Shown: piece by piece, positions 49,917 to 58,383 of the stretch
Numbering within the stretch: the first letter of the stretch is position 1
How the letters are laid out: every line of letters starts with the position of its first letter
Source of the DNA: Poindextera sp963706385
GTDB taxonomy: Bacteria > Pseudomonadota > Alphaproteobacteria > Caulobacterales > Caulobacteraceae
NCBI GenBank assembly: GCA_963706385.1
Contig: OY970153.1
Span: 2,852,001-2,916,000, forward strand
Reading direction: 5' to 3'
DNA length: 64,000 nucleotides
Position numbers and translations under genes: made by a program
The notes under the pieces: generated by a model
Told to the model about the DNA's origin: nothing
Database searches by the model: none
What the model saw: the letters and a program-made list of their open reading frames with translations, nothing else

Positions 49917-50903
49917 TCAGACCGTCAGCACCACCTTGCCGACATGGCTTCCGCCCTCCAGCCGGGCGTGGGCCCTGGCCGCCTCGGCCAGGGGGAAGGT
50001 CTGGTCGATCACGCATCTGACCTTGCCGGCCTCGATCCAGGGCCAGACCGTGGCCTCCACAGCCGCCGCCAGCCGGGCCTTTTCGTCCGCGCCGCGCGGG
50101 CGCAGCGTCGAGCCGGTCAGGGTCAGGCGCTTTTGCATGATCTTCAGCAGGTTGACCTCGACGCTGGCGCCGGCCTGGGTGGCGATCATCACCAGCCGTC
50201 CGCCGGCGTTCAGCGCGTCCAGCTCCTTGGCCACATAGTCGCCGCCGACCATGTCCAGCGCCACGTCCGCGCCGCCGGCGGCCTTGACGGCTTCGGCGAA
50301 GTCCTCGGCGCTGGCGTCGATCGCCAGGTCCGCGCCCAGCGCCTTGGCCCGAACCGCCTTGTCGGCGCCGCGGCCGGTGGCGATCACCCGCGCGCCCGCG
50401 GCCTTGGCCATCTGGATCGCCATCACCCCGATGCCGGAAGTCGCGCCATGCACCAGCAGCGTCTCGCCGGGCTTCAGCGCGCCATGCTCGAAGACGTTGG
50501 CGAAGACGGTGAACACCGTCTCGGGCAGGCCCGCGGCCTGGATGAAGTCCAACCCCTTGGGGATCGACAAGGCGTGCCGCGCGTCGACCACGGCGTATTC
50601 GGCGTAGCCGCCGCCGCCGAGCAGCGCGGTGACCGCATCGCCCACCGCCCAGCGCGCGGCGCCCGGCCCGACTTCGGCCACCACCCCAGCCGCCTCCAGA
50701 CCGAGCGTCGCCGGCGCGCCCGGCGGCGGCGGATAGAAGCCCTGCCGCTGCATCAGATCGGGGCGGTTGACCCCGGCCGCGCGCACATGGATCAGAATCT
50801 GCCCTCGGCCCGCGCGGGGCGTGTCGATCCGCGCCGGCCGCAGCGCTTCGGCCGGGCCCTTGCCGGCCTCGATCGCGATCGCGGTCATCTGGTCAGGAAT
50901 CAT
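49917..50903 (-). CDS. NAD(P)H-quinone oxidoreductase (zinc-free MDR)
   Basis: 328 residues from ATG 50903, preceded by GGGAG. The catalytic domain has VRAAGVNRPDLMQRQGFYPP, and the NADPH fold has LLVHGATSGIGVMAIQMAKA and VIATGRGADKAVRAKALGA. The zinc ligands of alcohol dehydrogenases are missing, as in quinone oxidoreductase/PIG3-like enzymes. It reduces quinones or alpha,beta-unsaturated ketones in the cytosol. It is divergent from the DUF1192 gene. Confidence 0.9.
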   Translation of the reverse strand: MIPDQMTAIAIEAGKGPAEALRPARIDTPRAGRGQILIHVRAAGVNRPDLMQRQGFYPPPPGAPATLGLEAAGVVAEVGPGAARWAVGDAVTALLGGGGYAEYAVVDARHALSIPKGLDFIQAAGLPETVFTVFANVFEHGALKPGETLLVHGATSGIGVMAIQMAKAAGARVIATGRGADKAVRAKALGADLAIDASAEDFAEAVKAAGGADVALDMVGGDYVAKELDALNAGGRLVMIATQAGASVEVNLLKIMQKRLTLTGSTLRPRGADEKARLAAAVEATVWPWIEAGKVRCVIDQTFPLAEAARAHARLEGGSHVGKVVLTV

Positions 50904-50988
50904 CTCGCCGCTCCCGGGGCTTGCCTCGTCCGGCCGCCGAGGGTCAGATAGCGCTCTTTGACCAGCAGGCAACAGGGGAGACGTGCCG

Positions 50989-51189
50989 ATGTTGGACGAA
51001 CCCGCCGAGCCTCGGCGCGTCCGCGGCCAGGCCTTGATCGAGGCGGCGCGGGAGGATCTGGATCTCTACGCCGTCGACGAGCTGAAGGAACGGATCGAGG
51101 CGCTGCAGGCCGAGATCGACCGCACCAAGGCCCAGATGGACCGCAAGCTGTCCGGCCGGGTCGCCGCAGACGCCTTGTTCAAGAGATAG
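50989..51189 (+). CDS. DUF1192 protein
   Basis: 66 residues from ATG 50989; GGGAG lies 8 bases before, which excludes the GTG at 50983. RRVRGQALIEAAREDLDLYA and VDELKERIEALQAEIDRTKA followed by QMDRKL form a helical/coiled-coil protein typical of DUF1192 in alphaproteobacteria. Function is unknown; in this order it is usually near rcdA and rpmE. Confidence 0.9.
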   Translation: MLDEPAEPRRVRGQALIEAAREDLDLYAVDELKERIEALQAEIDRTKAQMDRKLSGRVAADALFKR

Positions 51190-51300
51190 CAACCATACCG
51201 CTCCATTGTCCGGTGGCGGACGTCCGGTTGGCATGGGCGTTGCAGAGCCCGAGACGTCGGCGGGCGCACGCCTTCCCCGACCGCGTGAAAGGCGAAAAAT

Positions 51301-51855
51301 ATGACTGAATCGGGTGTGACGCCCATGATCGCGAGCAGGATCGGCGCCGAAGATAGCCGCTGGCGCGCCGGCGTGGTCCGCGACTTCGCCCGCTCCGAGC
51401 TGTTCGAACGCACCTTCCAGGAAGGCATGGCTCTGGTCGAGGAGACCGCCGCCTATCTGGACGGGGTCGGCCGCCAGGAATCCAAGCATCTCGATCGCAA
51501 GGCCGCGCTGGGCTACGCCAGCGAGAGCATGCGCCTGACCACCCGGCTGATGCAGGTCGCCTCCTGGCTTCTGGTGCAGCGGGCGGTGCGGGAGGGCGAG
51601 ATGGACCCGACGCTGGCCTGCGACGCGCGCTACCGCCTGGCCAGCGAGGCGACGGCCGGCGCCCCGAGCGAGGCCGACGCGCGCGCGCGCGGCCGTCTGC
51701 CGATCGGCCTGACCGACTTGGTCGGACGCTCCGCCCGGCTCTACGAGCGGGTCATGCACCTGGACCGGCGGATGTATCTGGACCCGGCCGAGGCCGAGCA
51801 GCCGCATCCGGTGCTCTCGCAGCACGAGCGCCTGCAGGCCGCCTTCCGGTCATAG
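51301..51855 (+). CDS. rcdA: RcdA/DUF1465 regulator of CtrA degradation
   Basis: 184 residues, with AAAGGCGAAAAAT before ATG 51301. The helical bundle shows in FARSELFERTFQEGMALVEE, LGYASESMRLTTRLMQVASW and VGRSARLYERVMHLDRRMYL. DUF1465 includes Caulobacter RcdA, a ClpXP adaptor that with CpdR and PopA directs degradation of the master regulator CtrA. The remaining components are not in the window. A bidirectional terminator separates it from rpmE. Confidence 0.82.
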   Translation: MTESGVTPMIASRIGAEDSRWRAGVVRDFARSELFERTFQEGMALVEETAAYLDGVGRQESKHLDRKAALGYASESMRLTTRLMQVASWLLVQRAVREGEMDPTLACDARYRLASEATAGAPSEADARARGRLPIGLTDLVGRSARLYERVMHLDRRMYLDPAEAEQPHPVLSQHERLQAAFRS

Positions 51856-51857
51856 AA

Positions 51858-51887
51858 AAAGCCGGCCGCGTCGCCGGGGCCGGCTTT
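51858..51887. terminator. Bidirectional terminator between rcdA and rpmE
   Basis: Arms AAAGCCGGCC (51858-51867) and GGCCGGCTTT (51878-51887) pair around a 10-base loop, with A-run and T-run ends on either side. It lies between convergent genes rcdA and rpmE and would stop both transcripts. Confidence 0.85.
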
Positions 51888-51910
51888 CCGACTCAAGGCG
51901 CCGACGCGCC

Positions 51911-52135
51911 CTATTTCTTGAGGAAGCCGCCGTACTTGGCCGCGAACCGCGAGACCCGACCGCCGCGGTCGAGCAGGGTGTGATGGCCGCCGGTCCATGC
52001 CGGATGGGTCTTCGGGTCGATGTCGAGGTTCAGCGTCGCGCCTTCCTTGCCGTAGGTCGAGCGCGTCTGGTAGGTCGTACCGTCCGTCATCACCACGGTG
52101 ATGAAGTGATAGTCGGGATGGATGTCTTGTTTCAT
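51911..52135 (-). CDS. rpmE: Ribosomal protein L31, zinc-free type
   Basis: 74 residues from ATG 52135. KQDIHPDYHFITVVMTDGTT and ATLNLDIDPKTHPAWTGG followed by RVSRFAAKYGGFL match bacterial L31. No cysteine is present, so it is the C-minus, zinc-independent form. It is located at the central protuberance of the 50S subunit. Divergent from the ABC exporter gene. Confidence 0.96.
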   Translation of the reverse strand: MKQDIHPDYHFITVVMTDGTTYQTRSTYGKEGATLNLDIDPKTHPAWTGGHHTLLDRGGRVSRFAAKYGGFLKK

Positions 52136-52271
52136 GGCGGGTTCGGACCGACTCTGAATGCGCGGGGGGCGGGGTGGATGTCGTATCCGCCAGCCGCGAG
52201 GATGGGCGGCTATACACGAAGGCCCCCGGTCTAGGCAAGACGCCCCGTCGGGCGTTGGATTTGGAGGCGAG

Positions 52272-54116
52272 ATGAGCGAGCCGGACGCGGCGACCAGCGG
52301 GCGACCCACCACGGGGGTGCTGCTCACCCAGGAGCTGTCGCAGTCGGCCCAGCGCCGCCCGCGCGGGCGCGACCTTCGCCCGCTCGGCGCCCTGTGGCCC
52401 TACATCAAGGCCCATTTGGTGGACGCGATCCTGGCGACGGTGTTCCTCTTGACCTCCGCCAGCGCCACCATCGGCCTCAGCGCCGCGGTGCGGGTGGTGG
52501 TCGACCGGGGCGTCAAGCTGCACACCTACGCCTCGCTGAACCACACATTCCTGTTGCTCACCGCGGTGGTCGCGGTGCTGGCGATCGCCACCGCCGCGCG
52601 GTTCTATTTCATCACCAAGCTGGGCGAGCGGGTGACCGCGGACCTGCGCAAGGTGCTCTACGACCACATTCTGACCCTCGATCAGGCCTTCTTCCTGAAG
52701 ACCCGCACCGGCGAGGTGCTGTCGCGGATCACCACCGACATGACCATCGTCGAGGCCATGGTCGGCACCTGGTCGTCGATCGCCCTGCGCAATCTTCTGA
52801 TGTTCGTCATCGCCATCGCGGTGCTGATCGTGATCACCCCGCAATACTTCCTCTATGTGGTCGCGCTGGTGCCCATGGTCCTGGGGCCGCTCTATCTGTT
52901 CGGCGCGCGGGTGCGGCGCCTGTCGATGAACGCTCAGGACCGGTTCGCCGAGGCGGTTGGCTTCGCCGGCGAGAGCCTCGACGCGCTCGAGACCGTGCAG
53001 GCCTTCGGCCGCGAGACCAGCGTCGCCCAGCGTTTCGGCCGGGCGGTGGAGACCGCTTTCAAGGCCTCGATGGCGCGGGTCGCCGCCCGCGGCCAGATGA
53101 CCGGCCTGGTCATCCTGATCATCTACGCCGGCATTGGCTCCATCCTCTATCTGGCCACCACGGCGGTGTTCATCAAACACACCATGAGCGGCGGGGTGTT
53201 GTTGCAGTTCATGATCCTCTCGGTGCTGGCGGCCAGCTCGGTCGGCCAGCTGGGCGAGGTGATGGGCGAATTGCAGAAGGCCGCCGGCGCCATGTCGCGG
53301 ATCAACGACCTGCTGGCCACCCGGCCCGGCATCGCGCCCCCGGCCAGGGTCACCCCGATGCCCAAGCCGGCGCGGGGCGAGGTCGCCTTCGAGCATGTCA
53401 CCTTCGCCTATCCGGGCCGTCCGGACCTCGCCGCGCTCAACGATTTCACCCTGCGCGTGCGGCCGGGCGAACGGGTGGCGCTGGTCGGCCCCTCGGGCGC
53501 GGGCAAGACGACGGTGCTGCGCCTTCTGCTGCGGTTCTACGATCCTCAGGCCGGGAGCGTGAGCATAGACGGGGTGAACCTGAAGGACGCCGATCCGGCC
53601 GAGGTGCGCGCGCGCATGGCCCTGGTCGGACAGGACGCGGCGCTGTTTTCCGGCTCGGCCTACGAGAACCTGCTGTTCGGACGCGAGAACGCGAGTGTCG
53701 AGGAGATGCAGGCCGCCGCCGCCGCGGCCCAGGCCAAGGGCTTCCTCGATCAGCTGCCGCAGGGCTTCGACACCCCGATCGGCGAGCGGGCCAAGACCCT
53801 CTCAGGCGGCCAGCGCCAGCGGCTGGCCATCGCCCGCGCCCTGGTGCGCGACGCGCCGATCCTGCTCTTGGACGAGGCGACCAGCGCGCTGGACGCCGAG
53901 AACGAGCGGCTGGTGCAGAAGGCCCTGCACGAGGCCATGGTCGGGCGCACCACCCTGGTCATCGCCCACCGGCTGGCCACCGTGCTCGAGGCCGACCGGA
54001 TCGTGGTGATGGACGAGGGCCATGTGGTCGACGAGGGCAATCACGCCGAGCTTTCCGCCCGCGGCGGCCTCTACGCCCGCCTGGCCAAGCTGCAGTTCGG
54101 GGTCGAGGCGGCGTAG
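52272..54116 (+). CDS. MsbA-like ABC exporter (fused TMD-NBD)
   Basis: 614 residues from ATG 52272, preceded by GGAGG. The N-terminal half has six membrane segments (VDAILATVFLLTSASATIGL and others) with coupling-helix region GERVTADLRKVLYDHILTLD. The nucleotide domain has Walker A GPSGAGKTT, Q-loop, signature LSGGQRQRLAIARAL, Walker B ILLLDEATSALD and H-loop IAHRL. It should work as a homodimer and export a lipid, drug or lipid-linked molecule. No partner gene decides the substrate. Confidence 0.9.
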   Translation: MSEPDAATSGRPTTGVLLTQELSQSAQRRPRGRDLRPLGALWPYIKAHLVDAILATVFLLTSASATIGLSAAVRVVVDRGVKLHTYASLNHTFLLLTAVVAVLAIATAARFYFITKLGERVTADLRKVLYDHILTLDQAFFLKTRTGEVLSRITTDMTIVEAMVGTWSSIALRNLLMFVIAIAVLIVITPQYFLYVVALVPMVLGPLYLFGARVRRLSMNAQDRFAEAVGFAGESLDALETVQAFGRETSVAQRFGRAVETAFKASMARVAARGQMTGLVILIIYAGIGSILYLATTAVFIKHTMSGGVLLQFMILSVLAASSVGQLGEVMGELQKAAGAMSRINDLLATRPGIAPPARVTPMPKPARGEVAFEHVTFAYPGRPDLAALNDFTLRVRPGERVALVGPSGAGKTTVLRLLLRFYDPQAGSVSIDGVNLKDADPAEVRARMALVGQDAALFSGSAYENLLFGRENASVEEMQAAAAAAQAKGFLDQLPQGFDTPIGERAKTLSGGQRQRLAIARALVRDAPILLLDEATSALDAENERLVQKALHEAMVGRTTLVIAHRLATVLEADRIVVMDEGHVVDEGNHAELSARGGLYARLAKLQFGVEAA

Positions 54117-54206
54117 ACCGGACCTGCCGGGGGCTGGACGTCGCGGTTTCCCGCCCTAAGCTCGCCCGATCGGCGCCCGCATCGGATGGACGCCATTGGG
54201 GGGCCA

Positions 54207-54599
54207 ATGACCATAGAACTGAAGATGCTGGCCTGGACGCTGGTCCTGGCCTTCGCGCAGATCCTGCTGTTCGATTTCGCGCGCACCGGCCAGTACGGTC
54301 TGAAGTGGAACACCGGGCCCAGGGACGAGACCATGCCGCCGCTCGATCCGCGGGCCGAGCGCCTGCGCCGGGCCCAGGACAATCTGTTCGAGACCCTGCC
54401 GCTGTTCATCGGCGCGGTGCTGGTCGCCCATGTGGCCGGCCGCGAGAACGCCACCACCGCCCTGGGCGCCCAGATCTATTTCTGGGGCCGGGTGGCCTAT
54501 GTGCCGCTCTACGCCTTCGGCGTGCGCCAGGTGCGCTCGCTGGTCTGGCTGGTCAGCACCGCCGGACTGATCATGGTGGCGGTCCGCATTCTGGTCTGA
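54207..54599 (+). CDS. MAPEG-family membrane protein
   Basis: About 130 residues from ATG 54207, with an in-frame ATG at 54186 also possible. Four hydrophobic segments: LKMLAWTLVLAFAQILLFDF, LFETLPLFIGAVLVAHVAGR, GAQIYFWGRVAYVPLYAFGV and LVWLVSTAGLIMVAVRILV. The motif RAERLRRAQDNLFETLPLF is the MAPEG signature (membrane-associated eicosanoid/glutathione metabolism). It may conjugate glutathione, but catalysis is uncertain in bacteria. Confidence 0.85.
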   Translation: MTIELKMLAWTLVLAFAQILLFDFARTGQYGLKWNTGPRDETMPPLDPRAERLRRAQDNLFETLPLFIGAVLVAHVAGRENATTALGAQIYFWGRVAYVPLYAFGVRQVRSLVWLVSTAGLIMVAVRILV

Positions 54600-54706
54600 A
54601 GCCAACCCACGCCCCTCTCGGGCGATGGTTGCGAAAGCCGCCGCGCCTTCGTATGAGGCGCGGTCGACCGGCCGCGGGCCGGCGATCCGAACACCAAGGG
54701 GGCGGC

Positions 54707-55723
54707 ATGCAATCCAAACGGCTAGGCAGGAGCGCGATCTCGGTTTCGACGATCTGCATGGGCACGATGACCTTCGGCAACCAGGCCGACGAGGCGATGT
54801 CCCATCGGATCCTCGATATGTCGCTGGACGCGGGGATCAACTTCTTCGACACCGCCGAGAACTACCCCGTGCCACCGAGCGAGGACTGGGCCGGGCGCAC
54901 CGAGGAGATCGTCGGGCGCTGGATGAAGACCAAGCGGCGCGACGAGATCATTATGGCCACCAAGGTCTGCGGGCCGAGCCACGGCTGGCTCAAGGCCTCG
55001 CAGCGCGCCGGCATGACCGCGCTGGACCGACACAACGTCGTGCGCGCCATCGAGGCCAGCCTGAAGCGGCTGGATACCGACTACGTCGACCTCTACCAGG
55101 TGCACTGGCCCGATCACGGCGCCCGCTACGAGGAGCACCTGCGCGCGCTCGACGACTTGATCGCCGCCGGCAAGGTGCGGGTGATCGGCTGCAGCAACGA
55201 GACCAGCTGGGGGCTGATGAAGGGCCTGGCCGCCTCCGAGCGCCATGGCCTGGCGCGCTATGAGACGATCCAGAACAATTTCAGCCTGAACAACCGACGC
55301 TTCGAGGACGAACTGGCCCAGGTCTGCCGGCACGAAGGCGTCAGCCTGATCCCCTATTCGCCGTTGGCTGGCGGGGTGCTGTCGGGCAAGTACCAGGGCG
55401 GGGCGACGCCGGACGGGGCGCGGTTCTCCAACTATCTGAAGATCGGCGGGCGTCAGGCGACGATGGCCAAGCGTTTCGTCAACGAAAAATCCCTGGCCGC
55501 CACCGAGCGTTACGCCGCGATCGCGGCCGAGGCGGGCCTGTCGCTGGTGACGCTGGCCACCGCCTGGAGCAAGCAGCACGACTTCGTCGCCTCGACCATC
55601 GTCGGGGCCACCCACGTCGACCAGGTGGGCGACATCCTGGCGGCGGCGGAGGTGACGCTGGACGCCGAGGTGATGAAGAAAATCGACGCGGTGTCCAAGG
55701 ACATCCTCTACCCGATGGGGTGA
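54707..55723 (+). CDS. Aldo/keto reductase (Tas-like)
   Basis: 338 residues from ATG 54707, preceded by AAGGGGG. MQSKRLGRSAISVSTICMGT, INFFDTAENYPVP (Asp/Tyr of the tetrad), IIMATKVCGPS (Lys) and VDLYQVHWPDHG (His) are all present. ENYPVP is typical of the Tas/YajO group. It reduces aldehydes or ketones with NADPH. The frame is also open far upstream through the exporter gene in another register, which is ignored. It ends 12 bases before the convergent pstB-like gene. Confidence 0.92.
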   Translation: MQSKRLGRSAISVSTICMGTMTFGNQADEAMSHRILDMSLDAGINFFDTAENYPVPPSEDWAGRTEEIVGRWMKTKRRDEIIMATKVCGPSHGWLKASQRAGMTALDRHNVVRAIEASLKRLDTDYVDLYQVHWPDHGARYEEHLRALDDLIAAGKVRVIGCSNETSWGLMKGLAASERHGLARYETIQNNFSLNNRRFEDELAQVCRHEGVSLIPYSPLAGGVLSGKYQGGATPDGARFSNYLKIGGRQATMAKRFVNEKSLAATERYAAIAAEAGLSLVTLATAWSKQHDFVASTIVGATHVDQVGDILAAAEVTLDAEVMKKIDAVSKDILYPMG

Positions 55724-55735
55724 GGGCGCCCGGCC

Positions 55736-56572
55736 TCAGCCGAATTGGCCGGCGACGTAGTCCCTCGTGCGCGCGTCGCGCGGCGACTTGAAAACCTGCC
55801 CGGTCGGGCCGAACTCGATCAGCCGGCCAAGGTACATGAAGGCCGTGTAGTCGGCGAGCCGGGCGGCTTGCTGCAGGTTGTGGGTGACGATGGCGATGGT
55901 GTGATTGGCCTTCAGCTCGGCGATGGTCTCCTCGATCTTCTCCGTCGAGGCCGGATCCAGCGCCGAGCAGGGCTCGTCGAGCAGGATCACCTCCGGCTCC
56001 AAGGCGATGGTGCGCGCGATGCACAGGCGCTGCTGCTGACCTACGGAGAGGCCGAGCCCGCTCGCCGAAAGCATGTCCTTCACCTCGGCCCAGAGGGCCG
56101 CGCGCCGCAAGGCCGCCTCGACCCGGTCGTCCAGCTCCTCGCGCGGAAGGCGTTCATAGAGGCGGATGCCGAAGGCGACGTTTTCGTAGATCGACATCGG
56201 AAACGGCGCGGGCTGCTGAAACACCATGCCGACGCGCGATCGCAGCACGTTGACGTCGGATTCGACGGTCAGGATGTTCGCGCCGTCCAGCAGGATCTCG
56301 CCTTCGACGTGCTGGTCCGGATAGAGCTCATGCATCCGGTTGAACGTGCGCAGCAGCGTCGACTTGCCGCAGCCGGACGGTCCCATGATGGCGGTGACGC
56401 GGTTGGCGTAGAGCGAAACCGAGACGTCCGTGAGCGCGATCTCGTCGCCATAGCGAAAGTTGACGTGCCGGGCGGCGAGCTTAACGGGCGGCGACGGCTG
56501 TTCGGCGCCGTGCGCCTCTGCGTGAGATCCAAGGTCGACGCCGCCATGATCGCGCAATTCGTCGATTAGCAT
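55736..56572 (-). CDS. pstB: PstB-like phosphate ABC transporter ATPase, orphan
   Basis: A 278-residue ATPase. Walker A GPSGCGKSTLLRTFNRMHEL, the PstB-type Q-loop VGMVFQQPAPFPMSIYENVA, Walker B VILLDEPCSALDP and H-loop IAIVTHNLQQAARLADYTAF are all PstB-specific. The signature, normally LSGGQQQRLCIARAI, reads LSVGQQQRLCIARTI at residues 175-189, a non-standard change. No pstS, pstC or pstA is adjacent. A Pho-box-like sequence lies about 128 bases upstream. It lies 200 bases after the dikinase-like gene. Confidence 0.88.
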   Translation of the reverse strand: MLIDELRDHGGVDLGSHAEAHGAEQPSPPVKLAARHVNFRYGDEIALTDVSVSLYANRVTAIMGPSGCGKSTLLRTFNRMHELYPDQHVEGEILLDGANILTVESDVNVLRSRVGMVFQQPAPFPMSIYENVAFGIRLYERLPREELDDRVEAALRRAALWAEVKDMLSASGLGLSVGQQQRLCIARTIALEPEVILLDEPCSALDPASTEKIEETIAELKANHTIAIVTHNLQQAARLADYTAFMYLGRLIEFGPTGQVFKSPRDARTRDYVAGQFG

Positions 56573-56699
56573 TTCACGCGACGCCTCTGCGGTTCGCCTC
56601 GCAGACTACGCGGGCGGGGAGCCGCGGAAATTGCTTTAAATCAGTTTTAGAAAGACGATCAGCGAAATAAACACCATGAATGCTGCAAATCCACAGTTT

Positions 56700-56717
56700 G
56701 TGACAGTCTTGTGAAGG
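56700..56717 (-). promoter_or_regulatory. Possible Pho box upstream of pstB
   Basis: Read on the minus strand, CCTTCAC-AAGA-CTGTCAC matches the two-heptamer, 4-base-spacer Pho-box plan at about 4/7 and 6/7 positions. It lies 128 bases upstream of the PstB-like gene and 56 bases after the dikinase-like stop. Weak on its own, but CTGTCAC recurs upstream of the PhoU-like gene. Confidence 0.35.
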
Positions 56718-56772
56718 GCCACTCTTCTGGTGAGACGAATCGGCGCCGAGCAATGCGAACGGATGATCCGGC

Positions 56773-58383
56773 TCAGGACGGATCGGCGCGCCAGCGCGCG
56801 ATTTCGGCGATTTCGGCGTCTGGACGCTCGACGGCGATTTCGCGGCGGCCCAGAAAAATCTCGCCGGTCTCGCCGTCGAGGGACAGCCAGTCGCCTTCCT
56901 TGAAGGCCGCTTGGCCCAGGCGCGCCGAGCCGTCCCCGCCCAGCACGAGGCTTGAACAGCCGACCAGACAGGCCTTGCCAAGCTGCCGCGCGACCACGGC
57001 GGCGTGCGCGGTGCGTCCGCCGACCGCCGTCAGCACGCCGGCGGCGGCGGCCAGGCCGGCGATGTCGTCGGTGGAGATATCCCGGCGCACGAGGATGGCG
57101 GGACAACCTCGCGCGGCGCTGCGGGCGGCCGCCTCGACGTCGAACACCGCCTGGCCGGTCGCCACGCCGGAGGAGGCGGGAATCGCGCTCGCCACCGGCT
57201 GGGCCTCGCCCACGAAGCGGATCACGCCCGCCCGTTCGAGGTCGACGTCCGCAACGCGCGACAAGCCTTCCTGGCGGGTGATCAGCCCTTCGCGCACCAG
57301 ATCGATCGCCGTGCGGAGCGTCGCCCGGGGCGTGCGTTTGGCCGGGCGGGTCTGCAGGAAATAGAGCTGGCCGGACTCGACGGTGAATTCGATGTCCTGC
57401 ACGTCCCCAAGCGCCCGCTCCAGCCGCTCGGCGCCGGCGGCCAGCTCCCGCGCGACCTCGGGCAGCCGTCGGGCGAGGCTGGCGGCGTCGCCGGGCGTGC
57501 GGCGGCCGGACACCACGTCCTCGCCCTGGGCGTCGGGCAGGAAGTCGACGTAGAGCGGCTTTTCGCCGGTCGCGGGACTGCGGGAGAAGGCGACGCCGGC
57601 GCCCGAGCGGCCGCCCGAGTTGCCGAACACCATGGCCTGGACCGTCACCGCCGTGCCCTTCAGCCCCTCCAGGCGGTTCAGTCGGCGGTATTGCGCGGCC
57701 CGATCGCTGTCCCAGGAACGATAAACGGCGCGCGCGGCGGCCATGAGCTGGTCCATCGGATCGGGCGGAATCGGCTCGCCGGCGTCGGCCGCCAAGGCCA
57801 GCATCGCGCGCGACAGCCGCTCCAGCGCCTCGGGGTCGAGTTCGGTTTCGCTGGCGGCCTGTTCGGCGTGCAGCGTCTCGCCGATCGCCGCCTCGAACGG
57901 AGCGGCCCGGGCGTCGCCGACGACCTCGGCATAGCCCTGGATGAAGCGGCGATAGCTGTCCCAGGCCATGCGCGGATTGCCGGTGATGCGGATCAGGCCG
58001 CGCAAGGTCTCGGCGTTCAGGCCGACGTCCAGCACGGTGGACAACATGCCCGGCATCGACCGCGCCGCGCCCGAGCGCACCGAGACCAGGAGCGGGCGCC
58101 GCGGATCGCCGAACTTGCGTCCCGTGGCCGCCTCCAGTCGGCGAACACCCTGACGCAGGCCCTCGGCCAGCGCGCTTTCGGCGCTCCGCCGGCCCGCGTT
58201 CACCGGCCGGCACAGGGCAGTCGACAGGACGAAGGCGGGCGGCACGCGCAGGCCTAGGCCGGCCACGCGCGCGAGCATCGCGGCCTTGGAGCCGGCGAGC
58301 TCGGGATCCAGCGCCTGGGCCTGCGGGTCCATGCCGATGAACAGAGGCGCATAGCGCGGGTCGATGGCGGGCGGGCCCCTCAT
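56773..58383 (-). CDS. Dikinase lacking PEP-binding domain (PPDK N + phosphohistidine)
   Basis: 536 residues from ATG 58383, preceded by GGGGAG. Residues 1-350 are the ATP-grasp PPDK N-domain: SVRSGAARSMPGMLSTVLDV, GNSGGRSGAGVAFSRSPATG and DIEFTVESGQLYFLQTRPAK. Residues 400-520 are the swivelling domain with the phospho-histidine H460 in GGRTAHAAVVARQLGKACLV, where the usual TSH is TAH. The protein ends after DGETGEIFLG, where classical PPDK (about 880 residues) continues into the PEP/pyruvate TIM barrel. It overlaps the upstream gene by ATGA and must be its partner. The acceptor of the phosphate is unknown. Confidence 0.8.
   Translation of the reverse strand: MRGPPAIDPRYAPLFIGMDPQAQALDPELAGSKAAMLARVAGLGLRVPPAFVLSTALCRPVNAGRRSAESALAEGLRQGVRRLEAATGRKFGDPRRPLLVSVRSGAARSMPGMLSTVLDVGLNAETLRGLIRITGNPRMAWDSYRRFIQGYAEVVGDARAAPFEAAIGETLHAEQAASETELDPEALERLSRAMLALAADAGEPIPPDPMDQLMAAARAVYRSWDSDRAAQYRRLNRLEGLKGTAVTVQAMVFGNSGGRSGAGVAFSRSPATGEKPLYVDFLPDAQGEDVVSGRRTPGDAASLARRLPEVARELAAGAERLERALGDVQDIEFTVESGQLYFLQTRPAKRTPRATLRTAIDLVREGLITRQEGLSRVADVDLERAGVIRFVGEAQPVASAIPASSGVATGQAVFDVEAAARSAARGCPAILVRRDISTDDIAGLAAAAGVLTAVGGRTAHAAVVARQLGKACLVGCSSLVLGGDGSARLGQAAFKEGDWLSLDGETGEIFLGRREIAVERPDAEIAEIARWRADPS

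Noticed and set aside
52394..55723. Open frame of 1109 codons across the exporter and aldo/keto reductase genes
   Set aside because: Only its last third (from 54707) matches a known family. The upstream part is a GC-rich alternative frame of the exporter gene, rich in arginine and proline, with no motif.
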